A stretch of 64,000 bases of DNA from Martinezella tropici (GCA_000799755.1 JUHI01000003.1:186001-250000), one strand, 5' to 3'. Counted from the first letter of the stretch, positions 30,665 to 40,171 are shown. Notes: generated by a model from the letters alone, not told the origin. Made by a program: numbers and translations.

Positions 30665-31807
30665 TCAAGCGGCATGCGGGCGAAATATGGTTTTCGCGAC
30701 AGTCTCGAGGCGAAGCTTCAACTCGTATGCCACAGCACATATCGCCAATGTGGCCAGAGCGATCGGAATGAAAGCTGAAGCGGACAGGAGCCCCATACGG
30801 TCCAGTTCATAGGCGATCAGCAGCATGATGGTCTGGTGGAGAACATAATAGGTAAGAACCGCCCTGTTGAGATAACGGATCACAGCGTTCTCAGATCGGC
30901 ACAAAATTCTGGCATAGCCCAGAACGGCGACGATCGCGCACCACTGGAACGCGCCGCCGAGCATCCTCCCCGCCGACAGCCGCCACATTTCCGGATCGGT
31001 GGATGGTAAGACGGGAAACAGCAGCACCAAGGCGAGAGCGCAGGCGACAGTCAGGATCAACGCCGGTTTGCGCATATTGACCACGGCATCCCAGCAGTCG
31101 TCGCGCGTTGCCATCACGATGCCCATCAGAAACGCGGCCATGTAGGCGGCATGGCTGTACCAATCGGTCACAAAGTCCAGCGTCGGGGGAAAAACCGGCC
31201 TCAACACCAGCCGCAGCCCGACGAACAGCAAAACGGGCGCTATCAACACCCATTTGCCTCTCAGCCAGGGCGCCAACCGATCTCCCATAGCCGGCAACAG
31301 CGACGGCCATGCCGCCACGGCAAGCGTGACGATGACGGTATAACTCCAGAGATAAACCAAATACCAGAGATGCTGCATACCGATGAACAATGCTTGCCCG
31401 CCATCCGGCAAGGAAACCGGAGTCAAGGTCAAATAGTCCCAAAAGACCTTCGAAAGGCTGATGTCCATCCCCATCGCATTCAGACAGACATACAGCTGCG
31501 GCGGCAGGAGAAACAGCATCCCCGCCAGAAAGGGCATTAGCAACTGCCTCGTTCGAACGCTCCTCAACATGCCGGGGGAATGCTTCCCCAGCAGAATGCC
31601 GGTCACGGCACCGGAGATGAAAAACAGTAGCGTCATGCGCCAGGGATGCGTCCACAAATGGATAACGTCGAAAGCGGAAGAGCTGTCCGGAGCCTTCAGC
31701 AGGAATTCCCTGGAATTGTATATTAAGCTGACGTGATAGACGATCAGCAGCATGAATGCTGCCACCCTGACAAAATCCAGATCGTGCCGACGCGATGATT
31801 TCTCCAT
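30665..31807 (-). CDS. Acyltransferase 3 family membrane protein
   Basis: A 380-residue polytopic membrane protein of the acyltransferase-3 family (OafA/MdoC-like). It has the N-terminal RRHDLDFVRVAAFMLLIVYH with the catalytic histidine, about ten hydrophobic spans, and WRMTLLFFISGAVTG. Members acylate sugars, polysaccharides or glucans in the envelope. It is monocistronic and divergent from the LacI-ABC operon. The acceptor cannot be predicted. Confidence 0.85.
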   Translation of the reverse strand: MEKSSRRHDLDFVRVAAFMLLIVYHVSLIYNSREFLLKAPDSSSAFDVIHLWTHPWRMTLLFFISGAVTGILLGKHSPGMLRSVRTRQLLMPFLAGMLFLLPPQLYVCLNAMGMDISLSKVFWDYLTLTPVSLPDGGQALFIGMQHLWYLVYLWSYTVIVTLAVAAWPSLLPAMGDRLAPWLRGKWVLIAPVLLFVGLRLVLRPVFPPTLDFVTDWYSHAAYMAAFLMGIVMATRDDCWDAVVNMRKPALILTVACALALVLLFPVLPSTDPEMWRLSAGRMLGGAFQWCAIVAVLGYARILCRSENAVIRYLNRAVLTYYVLHQTIMLLIAYELDRMGLLSASAFIPIALATLAICAVAYELKLRLETVAKTIFRPHAA

Positions 31808-32015
31808 AGCCGGTATTTTAAATCTCAGTCATTAACTAATTATCTAATATTCCACATAGAATCTCGCGAAGATAGAATTTTTGATCGGCAAACTCAACCG
31901 TAGACCGAACATGCGCCCACCTCGAAGAGCCTTTCCAGAGGCACTTTGGCGCCTTCCCACAAACGACCGATAGCTCCTCCGCCTGATGCTTGACATCAGA
32001 AAAACCGCCTTCTAT

Positions 32016-32038
32016 TGATACGTATCACTAATACGTAT
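32016..32038 (+). promoter_or_regulatory. Paired ATACGTAT operator before the LacI-ABC operon
   Basis: A perfect 12-bp palindrome TGATACGTATCA (32016-32027) is followed by a second ATACGTAT core (32031-32038), centres 13 bp apart. They end 13 bp before the regulator's start codon, an autoregulatory position for a LacI-family repressor. Confidence 0.6.
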
Positions 32039-32051
32039 AAGTAAGCGATCA

Positions 32052-33065
32052 ATGACGAACGGACGAGCTACACAAAAGGATGTCGCACGGGCAGCGGGGG
32101 TCTCGCAGGCCACCGTTTCCATGGTGCTGAGCGGCGGCGGAGCATCCATTCCCGAGGAGACATGGGCTCGTATTACCAAGGCGGCAAAAGACCTCGGCTA
32201 TGTGCCGAACCGGTTTGCCCAGGCGCTCAAGACGAGCCGTTCGATGACCATCGCCTGCATCGTGCCCGACATTACCAATCCGTTCTATCCCTCGCTGATC
32301 CGCGGCATACAATCGGTTGCCGATGGCCTGAACTACGATGTCATCACGGTCAACACCGATGGCACGCCGGAGCGCGAACGCCATTTCCTTGATTGGGCAC
32401 GGCAGGGTCGCGTCGACGGCGTGATCGGGGTCTTCTTCACGCTGAAGGCCAAGGATTTCAGCCCGCTGGTCGAGGCAGGCGTTCCCATAGTCCGGATTGA
32501 ATCGTCAAAGAAGCGCGGCGGCGAGATTCCGATCGACGATATCTATGTCGACAGTCGCGCGGCAGCCCAGACGGTAACCGAATATCTTTTAGGCCTTGGT
32601 CACACGCGTATAGCACTTGTCGCGGGCCGCGGCGGGCCACAAGCCCACCGCATCGAGGGTTACCGCAAAGCCCTCGCAAAACAGGGCCATTCCGATCATG
32701 TCGTCATCGATGACGAATTTTCGGAGCTCGGCGGCATTCGTGCAGCCGAGGCCATCCTTGGCGGCGATTTTCGACCGACCGCCATTTTTGCCGCAAACGA
32801 CCTGATGGCGATCGGGGTGATGCAGTCGCTTCGCGAGCGCAGCATCCGTATTCCGGAAGATATCGCCGTCGTCGGCTTCGACGATATTTCCGCCGCCAAG
32901 CTCGTCACACCGACGCTGACGACGGTCGCGCAGTTTCAATGGAAAATGGGAGAACGTGCCGCGCAGACACTGATGGACCGTCTGCGAGGGGAGAAGACCG
33001 GTGCAGGTACAGCCGTCGAAATGCCCTTTGATCTCATCGTCCGAGGCTCGACGCACAACGAATAA
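32052..33065 (+). CDS. LacI-family regulator of the adjacent sugar ABC operon
   Basis: A 337-residue protein with an N-terminal LacI HTH (TQKDVARAAGVSQATVSMVL), a hinge, and a sensor domain (IVPDITNPFYPSLIRGIQ, AVVGFDDISAAKLVTPTLTTV). It is the first gene of the operon, 20 bp before the binding-protein gene, so it likely autoregulates through the paired operator immediately upstream. The ligand is probably the transported sugar or a breakdown product. Confidence 0.92.
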   Translation: MTNGRATQKDVARAAGVSQATVSMVLSGGGASIPEETWARITKAAKDLGYVPNRFAQALKTSRSMTIACIVPDITNPFYPSLIRGIQSVADGLNYDVITVNTDGTPERERHFLDWARQGRVDGVIGVFFTLKAKDFSPLVEAGVPIVRIESSKKRGGEIPIDDIYVDSRAAAQTVTEYLLGLGHTRIALVAGRGGPQAHRIEGYRKALAKQGHSDHVVIDDEFSELGGIRAAEAILGGDFRPTAIFAANDLMAIGVMQSLRERSIRIPEDIAVVGFDDISAAKLVTPTLTTVAQFQWKMGERAAQTLMDRLRGEKTGAGTAVEMPFDLIVRGSTHNE

Positions 33066-33085
33066 AACAAATCGGAGGAGTAACT

Positions 33086-34405
33086 ATGCACAGACGTACA
33101 GTTTTGAAGGCCGGTCTCGGCCTTGCCGCCTTGCCGCTCATGTCCCGCCTCGCATTCGCGGCGGATCAGAAGCCGATATCCTTCTGGTATGAATCGGCAT
33201 CGCCCGAGAACCAGGACAATCTGAAGAACATCCTGATCGACCCGTTCAATACAGCCCATCCCGACGAGCTCCTGAGCATCGACTTCCGCGGCTCCGATCT
33301 CGACAAGCAGTTGCGCGTTGCCATGCTCGCCGGCACCGGTCCCGATGTCGTCTTCACGGCAGGCCCAAGCTATGTCGCGGCGATGGCCCAAGCCGGCCAA
33401 CTGCTACCACTCGACGACTACGCCAAGAAATATGGTTGGAACGAACGCCTGCTGCCGCTTTTCCTCGATCTCGGCCGTTACAACGGCAAGCTGTACGCAT
33501 TGGCAAAGACATACGAGACACTTGGCCTCTTCTACAACAAGACACTGTTCGAACAGAACAAGTGGAAAGTACCGACGTCGCTTGCCGAATTCGACGCACT
33601 TGCGCAGGAGATGAAGGCCAAAGGTATCACGCCATTCGGTGCCGGTAATGCCGACTGGCGCCCCGCCAACGAACATTATGTCTCGATCGCCTTCAATTCG
33701 ATCGCTGGACCTGAAAACGTCTACAAGGCGTTGACCGGCGCCATCCCGTGGACTGATCCGGCCTTCGTACACTCGATCGACAAGCTCGCGGAGTGGTGGG
33801 ACAAGGGCTACTTCGGCGACAATTATTTCTCGCTGACGCTTGAGCAAGCTTTCGCGCAGATCGCCACTGGGCAAGCCGGCATGGCGCCGACCGGCACGTG
33901 GAATTTCAGCAACATCCCCACCTATTTCCCGCAGAACAACGCCGAACCCGGCTTTGTCGGCTTCCCGAGCGAGAAGGGCGATCCGATCTTCGCGCTCGGC
34001 ATCGGCTCGACACTGTCGATCAACGCCAAGGCAGACAATGCCGACGGCGCCGCCGCCGTTCTCGACTACATGTTCACGGACGACTACTACAGCAAGATGA
34101 ACTCGGTCTGGCAGGGAGAATGGAACCTGCCACTCGCCGATCTCTCCAAGGTTAAGCTCTCCGACAAGGTATTGCCTCTCTACGAAGATACCATGAAACA
34201 GCTCGCAAGCGCCGTCGCCGCCGGCAAATACGGCTACACGACCTGGACCTTCCTGCCCCCCGCCACGGACACTTATCTCGTCAGCGGCATGGAAGAGGTC
34301 TGGCTCAAGAAGGCGAAGCCTGCGGACTTCCTCAAGAAGCTGGACGATACCTTCAAGCAGGAACGCGATGCCGGCAAGGCGCCGGCGGTTCCGGCTCGTA
34401 CCTGA
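33086..34405 (+). CDS. ABC sugar-binding protein, Tat-type signal
   Basis: A 439-residue family-1 extracellular solute-binding protein. The N-terminus HRRTVLKAGLGLAALPL has a twin-arginine motif and cleavage near SRLAFAADQ, suggesting export by the Tat pathway. The body shows MalE-like features such as GTGPDVVFTAGPSYVAAMAQ and GQAGMAPTGTWNFS. GGAGGAG lies 7 bases before the start. It feeds the two permeases downstream. The long size suits an oligosaccharide or glycoside ligand, but specificity is unknown. Confidence 0.92.
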   Translation: MHRRTVLKAGLGLAALPLMSRLAFAADQKPISFWYESASPENQDNLKNILIDPFNTAHPDELLSIDFRGSDLDKQLRVAMLAGTGPDVVFTAGPSYVAAMAQAGQLLPLDDYAKKYGWNERLLPLFLDLGRYNGKLYALAKTYETLGLFYNKTLFEQNKWKVPTSLAEFDALAQEMKAKGITPFGAGNADWRPANEHYVSIAFNSIAGPENVYKALTGAIPWTDPAFVHSIDKLAEWWDKGYFGDNYFSLTLEQAFAQIATGQAGMAPTGTWNFSNIPTYFPQNNAEPGFVGFPSEKGDPIFALGIGSTLSINAKADNADGAAAVLDYMFTDDYYSKMNSVWQGEWNLPLADLSKVKLSDKVLPLYEDTMKQLASAVAAGKYGYTTWTFLPPATDTYLVSGMEEVWLKKAKPADFLKKLDDTFKQERDAGKAPAVPART

Positions 34406-34414
34406 TCTGGCCGC

Positions 34415-34439
34415 AGGGCGACGCATAGGGCGTCGCCCT
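34415..34439 (+). repeat. Intercistronic hairpin between binding protein and permease genes
   Basis: AGGGCGACGC and GCGTCGCCCT form a perfect 10-bp stem with loop ATAGG, 9 bp after the binding-protein stop and 15 bp before the permease start. No long U-tract follows. Such hairpins often leave binding-protein mRNA in excess over permease mRNA. Confidence 0.75.
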
Positions 34440-34454
34440 TCCCCGGAGGACAAT

Positions 34455-35300
34455 ATGCACCGACTTTATCTCGTTCCGACGATGCTCATCAACATCGTCA
34501 TCGTTCTCGTGCCCGCCTTGCTGACAGTGGCTCTCGCCTTCTGCAATTGGGATGGCATCTCGTCGCCCACCTTTGCGGGCCTCGATAATTTTCGCGCGCT
34601 TGCTGCCGATCGCGTCTTCTGGCTGGCGCTCGGCAACAATATCCTCTGGACGCTGGTTTTCCTGATTGTACCGATCCTGATGGGGCTACTGGCTGCCTCG
34701 ATGCTGCTCATCGTACGCCGCGGCAGCAATTTCTTTCAGGTGGTCTATTTCCTGCCCGTCGTCATCGCGACCGCGATCACAGCCCGTATCTGGCAAGGCA
34801 TGATCTATAGCCCCGTGACCGGCGTATTCGCCGTTCTCAAGAAATACGGCCTGCCGATCCCCAATCCCCTGACGCAGCCGCCAATCGCTCTTTTCGGCGT
34901 CGCCACCGTGGATTTGTGGCATTGGTGGGGATTTCTCTGCGTCATCTTCTTTGCGGCACTTCGGCAGGTGCCGCAGGAACAGATCGAAGCCGCCCGCATC
35001 GAGGGCGCCACCTATTACCAGATGATGCGCTACGTGCTGCTGCCGGGCATCCGCCCGACCATCACGCTCATGATGATCATGACCGTCATCTGGTCGTTCC
35101 TCGCCTTCGATTTCGTCTACATCCTGACCCAGGGTGGCCCCGCTTTCTCCAGCGAACTACTTTCGACGCTCGCCTACCGCAAGGCATTTTACGACCTGAA
35201 CGTCGGACAGGCTGCAGCCGCAGCGCTCGTCATCAGCCTCTTCGGGCTGGTCGGCACCTTCTTCTACGTACGTGTTCAGACCAGGGAGGGCGAACAATGA
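34455..35300 (+). CDS. Sugar ABC transporter permease (MalF type)
   Basis: A 281-residue inner-membrane protein with six predicted spans. It has the EAA loop EQIEAARIEGATYYQMMRYVLLPG (shown only as family motif EAARIEGA), which contacts the ATPase. GGAGGA just upstream of the ATG at 34455 sets the start; a 29-codon in-frame extension into the binding-protein gene end is rejected. The stop overlaps the next permease start by 4 bp. Confidence 0.92.
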   Translation: MHRLYLVPTMLINIVIVLVPALLTVALAFCNWDGISSPTFAGLDNFRALAADRVFWLALGNNILWTLVFLIVPILMGLLAASMLLIVRRGSNFFQVVYFLPVVIATAITARIWQGMIYSPVTGVFAVLKKYGLPIPNPLTQPPIALFGVATVDLWHWWGFLCVIFFAALRQVPQEQIEAARIEGATYYQMMRYVLLPGIRPTITLMMIMTVIWSFLAFDFVYILTQGGPAFSSELLSTLAYRKAFYDLNVGQAAAAALVISLFGLVGTFFYVRVQTREGEQ

Positions 35301-36130
35301 GGCTCGTGGAAAGCCGTCTGACCCTCTGGGTCTGTTATATACTTCTTGGAATCTTCGCCTTTCTCGCGCTGTTCCCGATCGTGCTTCTGGTGTTGAACTC
35401 ACTGAAGCCGGCAGCCCAGATCGTGCAGAATCCACTCGGGCTGCCGCAGCCGATCCGCTGGCAGAATTTTGCCAATGCATGGAATCACGCGAAATTCTCG
35501 CAGACCTTCATCAACTCGCTGATCGTATCCGGCACGACCATCGCGCTCGTCTGCACGACATCGTCGCTGACGGCCTATGTGATCGCGCGTCGCAAGATCA
35601 AAAGCTGGAAGATCTTCACCTTCTACCTGCTGGCAACCACGACAGCGCCGATCCAGCTTTACATCTTCCCGCTCTATTTCGGCTTTGCGAAGCTCGGTCT
35701 CATCAACAACATCTTCGGCGTGGCGCTGATCTATACCGCGCTCTACAGCCCCTTCGCGGTCATGCTGCTCAGAACCTATTTCCTCGCGGTTCCCAAGGAG
35801 CTCGAGGAGGCGGCGATCGTCGACGGCGCCACGCATTGGCAGGTTTTCTGGCGGGTGATGCTGCCGATCGTCTCCCCGGGCATCCTGACCGTGGCGCTGA
35901 TCATCGGTCTGAATTCGTGGAACGAGTTTCTGATCGCAACGACCTTCCTTCAGAAGCAGGAGAACATGACGGCCGTCATCGCCTTCTTTCTGCTCTCTGG
36001 CCAATACAGCTCGGACTGGGGCGAGATCATGGCCGCAGCCCTCATCATCGTCGTGCCCGTCGTGACGCTCTTCGTCTTCATGCAGAGGCGCTTCATCGAA
36101 GGCATGGCCGGCGGCTCGGTCAAGGGCTGA
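35297..36130 (+). CDS. Sugar ABC transporter permease (MalG type)
   Basis: A 277-residue permease with six spans and the EAA motif KELEEAAIVDGATHWQVFW before a C-terminal MQRRFIEGMAGGSVKG, typical of the MalG/UgpE group. It overlaps the previous permease gene by ATGA, showing translational coupling. It forms the heterodimeric channel with that permease. Confidence 0.93.
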   Translation: MRLVESRLTLWVCYILLGIFAFLALFPIVLLVLNSLKPAAQIVQNPLGLPQPIRWQNFANAWNHAKFSQTFINSLIVSGTTIALVCTTSSLTAYVIARRKIKSWKIFTFYLLATTTAPIQLYIFPLYFGFAKLGLINNIFGVALIYTALYSPFAVMLLRTYFLAVPKELEEAAIVDGATHWQVFWRVMLPIVSPGILTVALIIGLNSWNEFLIATTFLQKQENMTAVIAFFLLSGQYSSDWGEIMAAALIIVVPVVTLFVFMQRRFIEGMAGGSVKG

Positions 36131-36162
36131 GCAATTTTTTCAAACAATCTATGGAGTGAGCA

Positions 36163-38271
36163 ATGCGACTTCCGAACGATTATCTCGAACGTGTCTATGC
36201 TGGCGTCCTCGGCAAACTCATCGGCGTCTATCTCGGCCGCCCCTTCGAGGGATGGACTTACCAGAAGATCATGGATGAACTCGGCCCGATCGAATACTAC
36301 GTGCATGAGCGTCTGAACCAGCCGCTCGTCGTCACCGATGACGACGTGGCCGGCACTTTTACCTTCATTCGTGCGCTTGAAGACTACGGTATCAAGCCGA
36401 ACCTCTCGGCCGAGGAAATCGGCAAGGCCTGGCTCAACTATATCGTCGAGGAACGGTCGATCCTCTGGTGGGGCGGCAACGGTAACTCCACCGAGCACAC
36501 GGCCTGGCTCAACCTCAAGAAGGGTGTGCCGGCTCCGCATTCAGGTTCCATCGCCACCAATGGCCAAGGGGTCGCCGAGCAGATCGGCGCGCAGATTTTC
36601 ATCGACGGATGGGCGATGGTCGCCCCCGGTCAACCGGAGCTCGCGGCGAGGCTTGCCGAGCAGGCCGGCAAGGTCAGCCATGACGGCGAATCCGTCCATG
36701 CCGCCATGCTCTGGGCAGCAATGGAGGCCGAAGCTTTCGTCGCTTCCGACATCGATCATCTCATCGATACCGGGCTGAAAATGATCCCGAGCGACAGCCA
36801 GATCGCGAAAATGATCAAGGATGTACGAGCCTGGCACAAAGCTCATCCTGATTGGCGCGACACCCGCCAGAAGATCCAGGACAATTACGGTTACGACAGA
36901 TATCCCGGCAACTGCCACATCATGCCCAACCACGCGCTGATGATCATGACCGTACTTTACGCGCCGCACGACTTCCAGAAGGCGCAGATGATCGTCAACA
37001 CATCGGGCTGGGATACCGATTGCAATGCCGGCAATGTCGGTTGCCTGCTCGGCATCATGAATGGGCTGGAAAGCATTGCCGAGGGTCCGGATTTCCGGGG
37101 CCCGATCGCCGACCGCATGCTGATCTCGTCGGCCGATGGCGGCAACTCCATCAACGACGCCGTGCGCCAAGCCTATTTCCTGACCAATCTCGGCCTTAAG
37201 CTTGCCGGGCAGCAATCGCTTGCAGCCCCCAAGAATGGCGCGCAATTCCATTTTTCGCTGCCGGGAAGCCAGCAGGGTTTCCGTCCGCTAACAGGTCTCG
37301 ATGCGGCAAGCGGCGTGCGCGTCGGCAATACCGAGTTCGAAGGCAGCCGAGCGCTGACCATAGAGTACGAAGCCCTCGGCCCCGCCCAGAGCGCCATCGT
37401 GACGACGCCGACCTTCTCGCCACGCGAAATGCTCGACATGCGCACCTACGACCTGATGGCGACGCCTCTGCTCTACTCCGGTCAGACGGTAAAGGCGCGG
37501 GTCAAGGGTGATGCGCAAAATCACGGTGCGATCGAAGCGCGCCTGCGCGTAAGGGTCTACGACGGGCGCGACCAGCTCAGTGACATAGACGGGCAGACGG
37601 TCGCGGTTCAGCCCGGCTCGGAAGCCGTCCTTGAATGGACCCTGCCGGACACAGGTGGCCAGCCCATCGCTGAAATCGGCATCGTCGTGACCGGCACCGG
37701 CAGGCACGCCGACGGCAAATTGCTCGTCGACTACCTGCGCTGGGACGGAACGCCGAAGCTGACGCTCAAGCGCCCGGCAGGCGACGGCGATTTCTGGCGT
37801 ATGGCTTGGGTGAACGGCGCAAGCTTCTTCTCCAAGCGCTTCAAGGCCGCTTTCCGCATCGCGCAAAATCGCGGCGAAGGCATGATTATCCACGGCACGC
37901 GCCAGTGGACGGATTACCAGGCGTCCGGGGATGTGATGATCCACCTCGGCAACTACGGTGGCCTTGCCATCCGCGCACAGGGCCTGCGCCGCTATTACGG
38001 CGCTCGCGTCACCCGGGATGGCAAGATGCAGATCGTCAAAGTGCGTGATGAAGACACCAAGGTCCTTGCAGAAACCGCCTTCAAGATGGAATTCGACAAG
38101 CACATCGCCATGAAGGTTTCCGCGCAGGGTCCGCGTATTACCTTCGAAGCAGATGGCGTCTCGGTGACGGCGGAGGATACCTCCGCGGATGCCCTCCATG
38201 ACGGCGGCGTCGGCCTGCTCATCCATGAAGGCGCCTTGTCGTCGAACGAGATCCGGATCGGAGGGGTATGA
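36163..38271 (+). CDS. ADP-ribosylglycohydrolase-fold enzyme with C-terminal beta-sandwich domains
   Basis: A 702-residue cytoplasmic protein without a signal peptide. Residues 1 to about 350 are an all-helical ADP-ribosylglycohydrolase (ARH/DraG) fold. Metal-binding acidic motifs are T58-D-D-D61 and SGWDTDCNAGNVG (D284, D286), both intact. A linker beta domain (about 375-525) follows, then a concanavalin-like lectin/glucanase-type domain (about 535-702). It is inserted between the permease genes and the ATPase gene of a sugar importer and overlaps the latter by 4 bp. The likely role is intracellular hydrolysis of an imported glycoside, rather than removal of ADP-ribose from proteins. Substrate unknown. 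Confidence 0.85.
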   Translation: MRLPNDYLERVYAGVLGKLIGVYLGRPFEGWTYQKIMDELGPIEYYVHERLNQPLVVTDDDVAGTFTFIRALEDYGIKPNLSAEEIGKAWLNYIVEERSILWWGGNGNSTEHTAWLNLKKGVPAPHSGSIATNGQGVAEQIGAQIFIDGWAMVAPGQPELAARLAEQAGKVSHDGESVHAAMLWAAMEAEAFVASDIDHLIDTGLKMIPSDSQIAKMIKDVRAWHKAHPDWRDTRQKIQDNYGYDRYPGNCHIMPNHALMIMTVLYAPHDFQKAQMIVNTSGWDTDCNAGNVGCLLGIMNGLESIAEGPDFRGPIADRMLISSADGGNSINDAVRQAYFLTNLGLKLAGQQSLAAPKNGAQFHFSLPGSQQGFRPLTGLDAASGVRVGNTEFEGSRALTIEYEALGPAQSAIVTTPTFSPREMLDMRTYDLMATPLLYSGQTVKARVKGDAQNHGAIEARLRVRVYDGRDQLSDIDGQTVAVQPGSEAVLEWTLPDTGGQPIAEIGIVVTGTGRHADGKLLVDYLRWDGTPKLTLKRPAGDGDFWRMAWVNGASFFSKRFKAAFRIAQNRGEGMIIHGTRQWTDYQASGDVMIHLGNYGGLAIRAQGLRRYYGARVTRDGKMQIVKVRDEDTKVLAETAFKMEFDKHIAMKVSAQGPRITFEADGVSVTAEDTSADALHDGGVGLLIHEGALSSNEIRIGGV

Positions 38272-39374
38272 TGGCAACAGTCACCATCGACAAGGTGCGC
38301 AAAGCCTATGGCGCCGTGGAAGTTCTCCACGGCGTCTCGGCCGACATAACGGACGGCGAATTCGTCGTTCTTGTCGGGCCGTCGGGCTGTGGCAAATCCA
38401 CTCTCCTCAGGATGATAGCCGGGCTCGAAGACATTACCGGTGGTTCGATCGGCATCGGCGGTCGCGTCGTCAACGATCTGCCGCCCAAGCAGCGCGACAT
38501 ATCCATGGTCTTCCAGAACTATGCGCTCTACCCGCATATGACGGTTGCCGAAAACATGGCCTTTTCACTGACGCTTGCCGGCGCATCGAAGGAGGAAAAG
38601 CAGAAGCGCGTGGCGCATGCCGCACAAATTCTCGGCCTGACCGATCTCCTCGGACGTTATCCCCGCCAGCTCTCTGGCGGCCAGCGCCAGCGCGTCGCCA
38701 TGGGTCGTTCGATCGTCCGCAATCCCCAAGTCTTTCTCTTCGACGAGCCTCTATCCAATCTCGATGCAAAGCTTCGGGTCGCCATGCGCGCCGAGATCAA
38801 AAGCCTTCACCGGCGTCTTGCGACAACGACCATCTACGTCACCCACGATCAGGTCGAGGCGATGACGATGGCCGATCGCATCGTGGTCATGAATGGCGGT
38901 CATATCGAGCAGATCGGCCGGCCGCTTGAACTTTACGACAATCCGCTGAGCACCTTCGTTGCCGCCTTCATCGGCTCTCCGGCCATGAACCTGCTGAACG
39001 GGCGCTTCGACAGTGACGGCGGCAAGCCCGTCTTCAGGACGAATGACGGCATCATACTGCCCCTGCCCGATAATGCACCGAAGCTCCCCGGCGTAGAGGG
39101 TGTCTACGGTATCCGACCGGAATATTTCACCCTGTCGCCGGCGAATATCGGCATTCCCGCGCGCGTGGTCGTGGTCGAACCTCTCGGCTCGGAAACACAC
39201 GTGACGGCAACCGTCGGCAGCCAGACGATCGTGACCGTCTTCCACGACCGGCTCGATATCGAACCGGAGGAAACGATCTGGCTGCAGCCGAAGACGGAAC
39301 GGATCTGCCTCTTCGATGCCGACGGAAAGCGATTGACCGGCAAGGCAGTGGAACGAAATCTGCAACTATCCTAA
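38268..39374 (+). CDS. Sugar ABC transporter ATP-binding protein (MalK/UgpC type)
   Basis: A 368-residue ATPase with Walker A GPSGCGKSTLLRMIAG, Q-loop MVFQNYALYPHMTV, signature [14 protein letters not shown], Walker B VFLFDEPLSNLDA and switch histidine YVTHDQVEAMT. A C-terminal regulatory OB-type domain follows (IRPEYFTLSP). It energises the two permeases upstream and closes the operon. ATG overlaps the enzyme stop by 4 bp; a second ATG directly follows. Confidence 0.96.
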   Translation: MMATVTIDKVRKAYGAVEVLHGVSADITDGEFVVLVGPSGCGKSTLLRMIAGLEDITGGSIGIGGRVVNDLPPKQRDISMVFQNYALYPHMTVAENMAFSLTLAGASKEEKQKRVAHAAQILGLTDLLGRYPRQLSGGQRQRVAMGRSIVRNPQVFLFDEPLSNLDAKLRVAMRAEIKSLHRRLATTTIYVTHDQVEAMTMADRIVVMNGGHIEQIGRPLELYDNPLSTFVAAFIGSPAMNLLNGRFDSDGGKPVFRTNDGIILPLPDNAPKLPGVEGVYGIRPEYFTLSPANIGIPARVVVVEPLGSETHVTATVGSQTIVTVFHDRLDIEPEETIWLQPKTERICLFDADGKRLTGKAVERNLQLS

Positions 39375-39382
39375 GACGAAAG

Positions 39383-39402
39383 CGTCGCCGCAAGGCGGCG
39401 CA
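39383..39402. terminator. Weak hairpin between convergent genes
   Basis: CGCCGC and GCGGCG around AAG, followed by ATTATTGTC, lie about 10 bp after the ATPase stop. The stem is short, so it is only a possible terminator. Confidence 0.35.
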
Positions 39403-39433
39403 TTATTGTCTGCCACTTGTCGGGCTCATCCGG

Positions 39434-40171
39434 TCAGTTGATCGGGCCGGCGACACCCGTCCTGACCGCCATATCCGCCAGGCTGACGTCAAGCAGCGCC
39501 GGGTCCACCGACTGGCGCACCTTCAGGAGCATATCGCCCAGCTCTTCCATCATCTTGCGAATGAATATCTCGGTGCGGCCCCGATCTCCCGAAACGATGT
39601 GGCGCAGCAGTGAAATATGGCTCTCGATCGTCGTCTCCATCGGAGCGCCAGGACCGAGATAGGTATGATATATCCAGCCCGTGCGGCGATAGAGCGTCTG
39701 CAGAGGGATGAGGGTGTTTGCCAGCAGCGGCTCGCCGGATGCCGTGAGGATCGCCCTGTTCAGCAGCCGGTCAGTGACGTTGAAGCGCTCGAGGCTGAGA
39801 TCCGCCTTGGAGGCTTCAAGATCGGTGATGAAGGTTCTGAGGATCTTGTGATCCTGCGGGGTCGCGCGCTCGCTCGCCAGCCCGCAGGCGATCGCCTCCA
39901 TCTCCATGCGCAGGGGAAGCAATGTCCGCTCCTGCGCCAGATTGACCGGCGCGATGCGCAGGCCCGAGCGCGGGCTGACATGGATGAGCTGGTTTGCGGA
40001 GAGACGCTTGACCGCGTCATGCACCGGCGTTCGGCCGAGGCCGGACTGCTGCTGCAATTGCTGGATCGTATAGCGGGCACCCGGCAACAGCTCGGTGGAG
40101 ACGATCATGCTTTCCAAGCGATCGTAGGCTTCCTCCGACAGGCTTCGAGGCTGCTTTTCCTTCTTCGTCAT
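39434..40171 (-). CDS. GntR-family regulator with FCD-type ligand domain
   Basis: A 245-residue protein with an N-terminal winged helix (SLSEEAYDRLESMIVSTELLPG and GRTPVHDAVKRLSANQLIHV in part) and an all-helical C-terminal FCD domain. Such regulators respond to sugar acids or related metabolites. It is divergent from the MFS-ManD pair and probably controls it. The start is uncertain: the ATG at 40171 is preferred because the domain begins soon after, but 30 in-frame codons lie upstream. Confidence 0.87.
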   Translation of the reverse strand: MTKKEKQPRSLSEEAYDRLESMIVSTELLPGARYTIQQLQQQSGLGRTPVHDAVKRLSANQLIHVSPRSGLRIAPVNLAQERTLLPLRMEMEAIACGLASERATPQDHKILRTFITDLEASKADLSLERFNVTDRLLNRAILTASGEPLLANTLIPLQTLYRRTGWIYHTYLGPGAPMETTIESHISLLRHIVSGDRGRTEIFIRKMMEELGDMLLKVRQSVDPALLDVSLADMAVRTGVAGPIN

